This document shows positions 14,926 to 16,195 of a DNA stretch of 16,195 bases, one piece after another. Location: assembly GCA_023623095.1 (NCBI GenBank), contig JAMNXX010000051.1, positions 1 through 16,195 of the forward strand. Direction: 5' to 3'. Origin of the DNA: Bacillota bacterium. Lineage in GTDB: Bacteria; Bacillota; Clostridia; Peptostreptococcales; Thermotaleaceae. The translations under genes were made by a program, and so were the position numbers. The first letter of the stretch is position 1; the number at the start of each line of letters is the position of its first letter. Below the pieces are notes generated by a model, which worked only from the letters and a program-made list of their open reading frames with translations, had not been told where the DNA came from and ran no database searches.

Positions 14926-14958
14926 TGGAGCTAATCTGAATACTTCAGACTAGCTCCA
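14926..14958 (-). terminator. Probable terminator of the ThDP-enzyme gene
   Basis: TGGAGCTA (14926-14933) pairs with TAGCTCCA (14951-14958), with an inner CTGA/TCAG stem. It is about 50 bp past the stop at 15008. The U tract on the minus strand is weak (ATTTCC), so function as an intrinsic terminator is probable rather than certain. Confidence 0.5.
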
Positions 14959-15007
14959 TAATCTTTTATACAGAAACAAACAAAAGAATAATTACCGTTG
15001 TAACAGC

Positions 15008-16195
15008 CTATCTACCCGCTATAAATGAAGGTGGTACTGTAGCAGTTCCATCTGTCATTACCTCCACGATTGCAGGCCTGTTTGCATCCAATGCTTTCTT
15101 TATTGCAGGTCCAATATCCTCTGCTCTTTCTACACGAATACCAAGGCAGCCCATGTTTTCTGCTATTTTACTAAAGTTTATATTTATGAATTGAACACGA
15201 GATGTACCTTTATCGGCCTTATCCTTATGTACTTGATTCAAATCAATTAAACATTGTGCCATTACCTGATTATTGTTGATAATAGTAACCGTATTTATTC
15301 CATATCTCGCTGCTGTTTCCATCTCGCTCATATGGTAAAAGAACCCACCATCTCCTATCAAACAGATCACTGGCCTTTCCGGTGCCCCACACTTTGCTCC
15401 TAGAGCTCCTGGAAAAGCCCACCCCAGTGAACCTGCTGCTCTCAAATATTTTTGCGTTGGCCGCATTTTCAATGCAATAGAAGTCCATACTGCTGAAAAA
15501 CCTGTATCAGATACTAAAACCGCATCATCTGGAAGCGCTTTGCTTACTTCAACACAAAGCCGCTCCGGTCTGATTGGAACAGCATCACTCTTCATATACG
15601 GTTCATAAGCTTCCATTGTCTTCCTTAGATTCTCAGCTGCTTCTTGACGCCATTCAGCTCTGTTGACTTTATTCACTTTTTCCAAAAGCTGTGCGACTAC
15701 TACCTTGGCATCTCCAAGAAGCCCTATCGTATTAGGATAGTTTCTTCCTAGTTCTGCTCCATCTATATCAATCTGCACTACCTTTGTATCCAGTTTAGGT
15801 ATTTTCCAATCATGGGTAATCTGATCTCCAACCGCTGTTCCAACATAGATGACCAAATCTGCATCATGAATTGTCTGATTTGCACAATCCATACCGTAGC
15901 TACCTGCTATTCCCGCCCATAGGCTATCATTTTCGTCAATGATCGTCTTTCCGTCTGGACTGGTTGTTACAGGAATATCCCCTTTTACTGCAAGATCATA
16001 TATTTCTTTTTCTGCACCAGAAATAAGGGCACCTCTGCCAACTACTAATACAGGTTTGTTCGATTCATTAATGGCTCTAGCTGCTTCTATAACTTTTTCT
16101 TCTTCTGCTGCTGGTTTGAATGCTGGGTATTTTGTATATGCTTCCTCTATAAACAAAGGCTCGCTTATTGCTGCTACTTCTATTGCTCTTCCCGT
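15008..16195 (-). CDS. Acetolactate-synthase-like thiamine-diphosphate enzyme (5' end outside window)
   Basis: This is the C-terminal 395 residues of a ThDP-dependent enzyme of the acetolactate synthase / pyruvate oxidase superfamily. The N-terminal PYR domain is beyond the window edge. The middle domain is visible first (NKPVLVVGRGALISGA, DADLVIYVGTAVGDQ, TKVVQIDIDGAELGRNYP). The PP domain follows with GSLGWAFPGALGAKCGAP and the ThDP/Mg motif, GDG (about 281-283) through NNN (about 307-309). After the motif the sequence NNNQVMAQCLIDLNQVHKD differs from the usual IlvB stretch, so a classical biosynthetic acetolactate synthase is doubtful. Sulfoacetaldehyde acetyltransferase-like or other lyase/decarboxylase roles are possible. 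The TTG at 16156 is internal, not the start. No regulatory subunit (ilvN) follows. Confidence 0.85.
   Translation of the reverse strand, partial: TGRAIEVAAISEPLFIEEAYTKYPAFKPAAEEEKVIEAARAINESNKPVLVVGRGALISGAEKEIYDLAVKGDIPVTTSPDGKTIIDENDSLWAGIAGSYGMDCANQTIHDADLVIYVGTAVGDQITHDWKIPKLDTKVVQIDIDGAELGRNYPNTIGLLGDAKVVVAQLLEKVNKVNRAEWRQEAAENLRKTMEAYEPYMKSDAVPIRPERLCVEVSKALPDDAVLVSDTGFSAVWTSIALKMRPTQKYLRAAGSLGWAFPGALGAKCGAPERPVICLIGDGGFFYHMSEMETAARYGINTVTIINNNQVMAQCLIDLNQVHKDKADKGTSRVQFININFSKIAENMGCLGIRVERAEDIGPAIKKALDANRPAIVEVMTDGTATVPPSFIAGR

Noticed and set aside
1..16195. CRISPR arrays, complete insertion sequences or a replication origin
   Set aside because: I saw no regularly spaced direct repeats, no intact transposase and no DnaA-box cluster.

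Overview
The window comes from an endospore-forming, low-to-moderate-GC Firmicute, most likely a member of the Clostridia. The evidence is a GerMN lipoprotein, a cysteine-rich CsxC-like spore-surface protein, an SLH-domain exported protein, an amidase carrying a copper-amine-oxidase-like stalk, strong GGAGG-type ribosome binding sites and compact U-tract terminators. Genus cannot be fixed from this sequence alone.

Layout. Positions 1-1393 hold the 3' end of a sensor histidine kinase and its OmpR-type response regulator (+), followed by what looks like the decayed tail of an AraC-type regulator and a bidirectional terminator. Positions 1660-3972 hold a divergent pair: a CsxC-like spore protein (-) and an SLH protein (+). 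Positions 4055-6053 are minus-strand genes: trxB, a start-less reading-frame remnant upstream of it, and a two-gene unit made of a DUF2383-like ferritin-fold protein and a 53-aa unknown protein (5446-5607), closed by its own terminator. Positions 6133-7129 hold a six-tRNA operon (-; Pro-Gly-Arg-Lys-Leu-Arg) with a good promoter and a distal terminator. A decayed tyrosine-recombinase end lies antisense between its last tRNA and that terminator.

Positions 7344-14664 hold a minus-strand neighbourhood of amidase, gerM, rph and rdgB. The gerM-rph-rdgB order is known from Bacillus and Clostridia. Here it is split by an oppositely oriented two-gene cassette (8883-11155) with its own promoter, a long leader and a terminator. 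The cassette encodes a MoxR-type AAA+ ATPase and a CoxE-like VWA protein. The window ends inside an acetolactate-synthase-like thiamine-diphosphate enzyme (15008-16195, -).

How the genes relate. rph and rdgB overlap by 8 bp and are probably translationally coupled. GerM and the amidase both concern peptidoglycan and spore biology but have separate transcription signals. The MoxR/VWA pair is the most system-like element: an ATPase-chaperone pair with an unknown client, inserted in housekeeping synteny. The integrase remnant beside tRNA-Arg(TCG) marks a former integration site. I saw no CRISPR array, intact transposon or replication origin.
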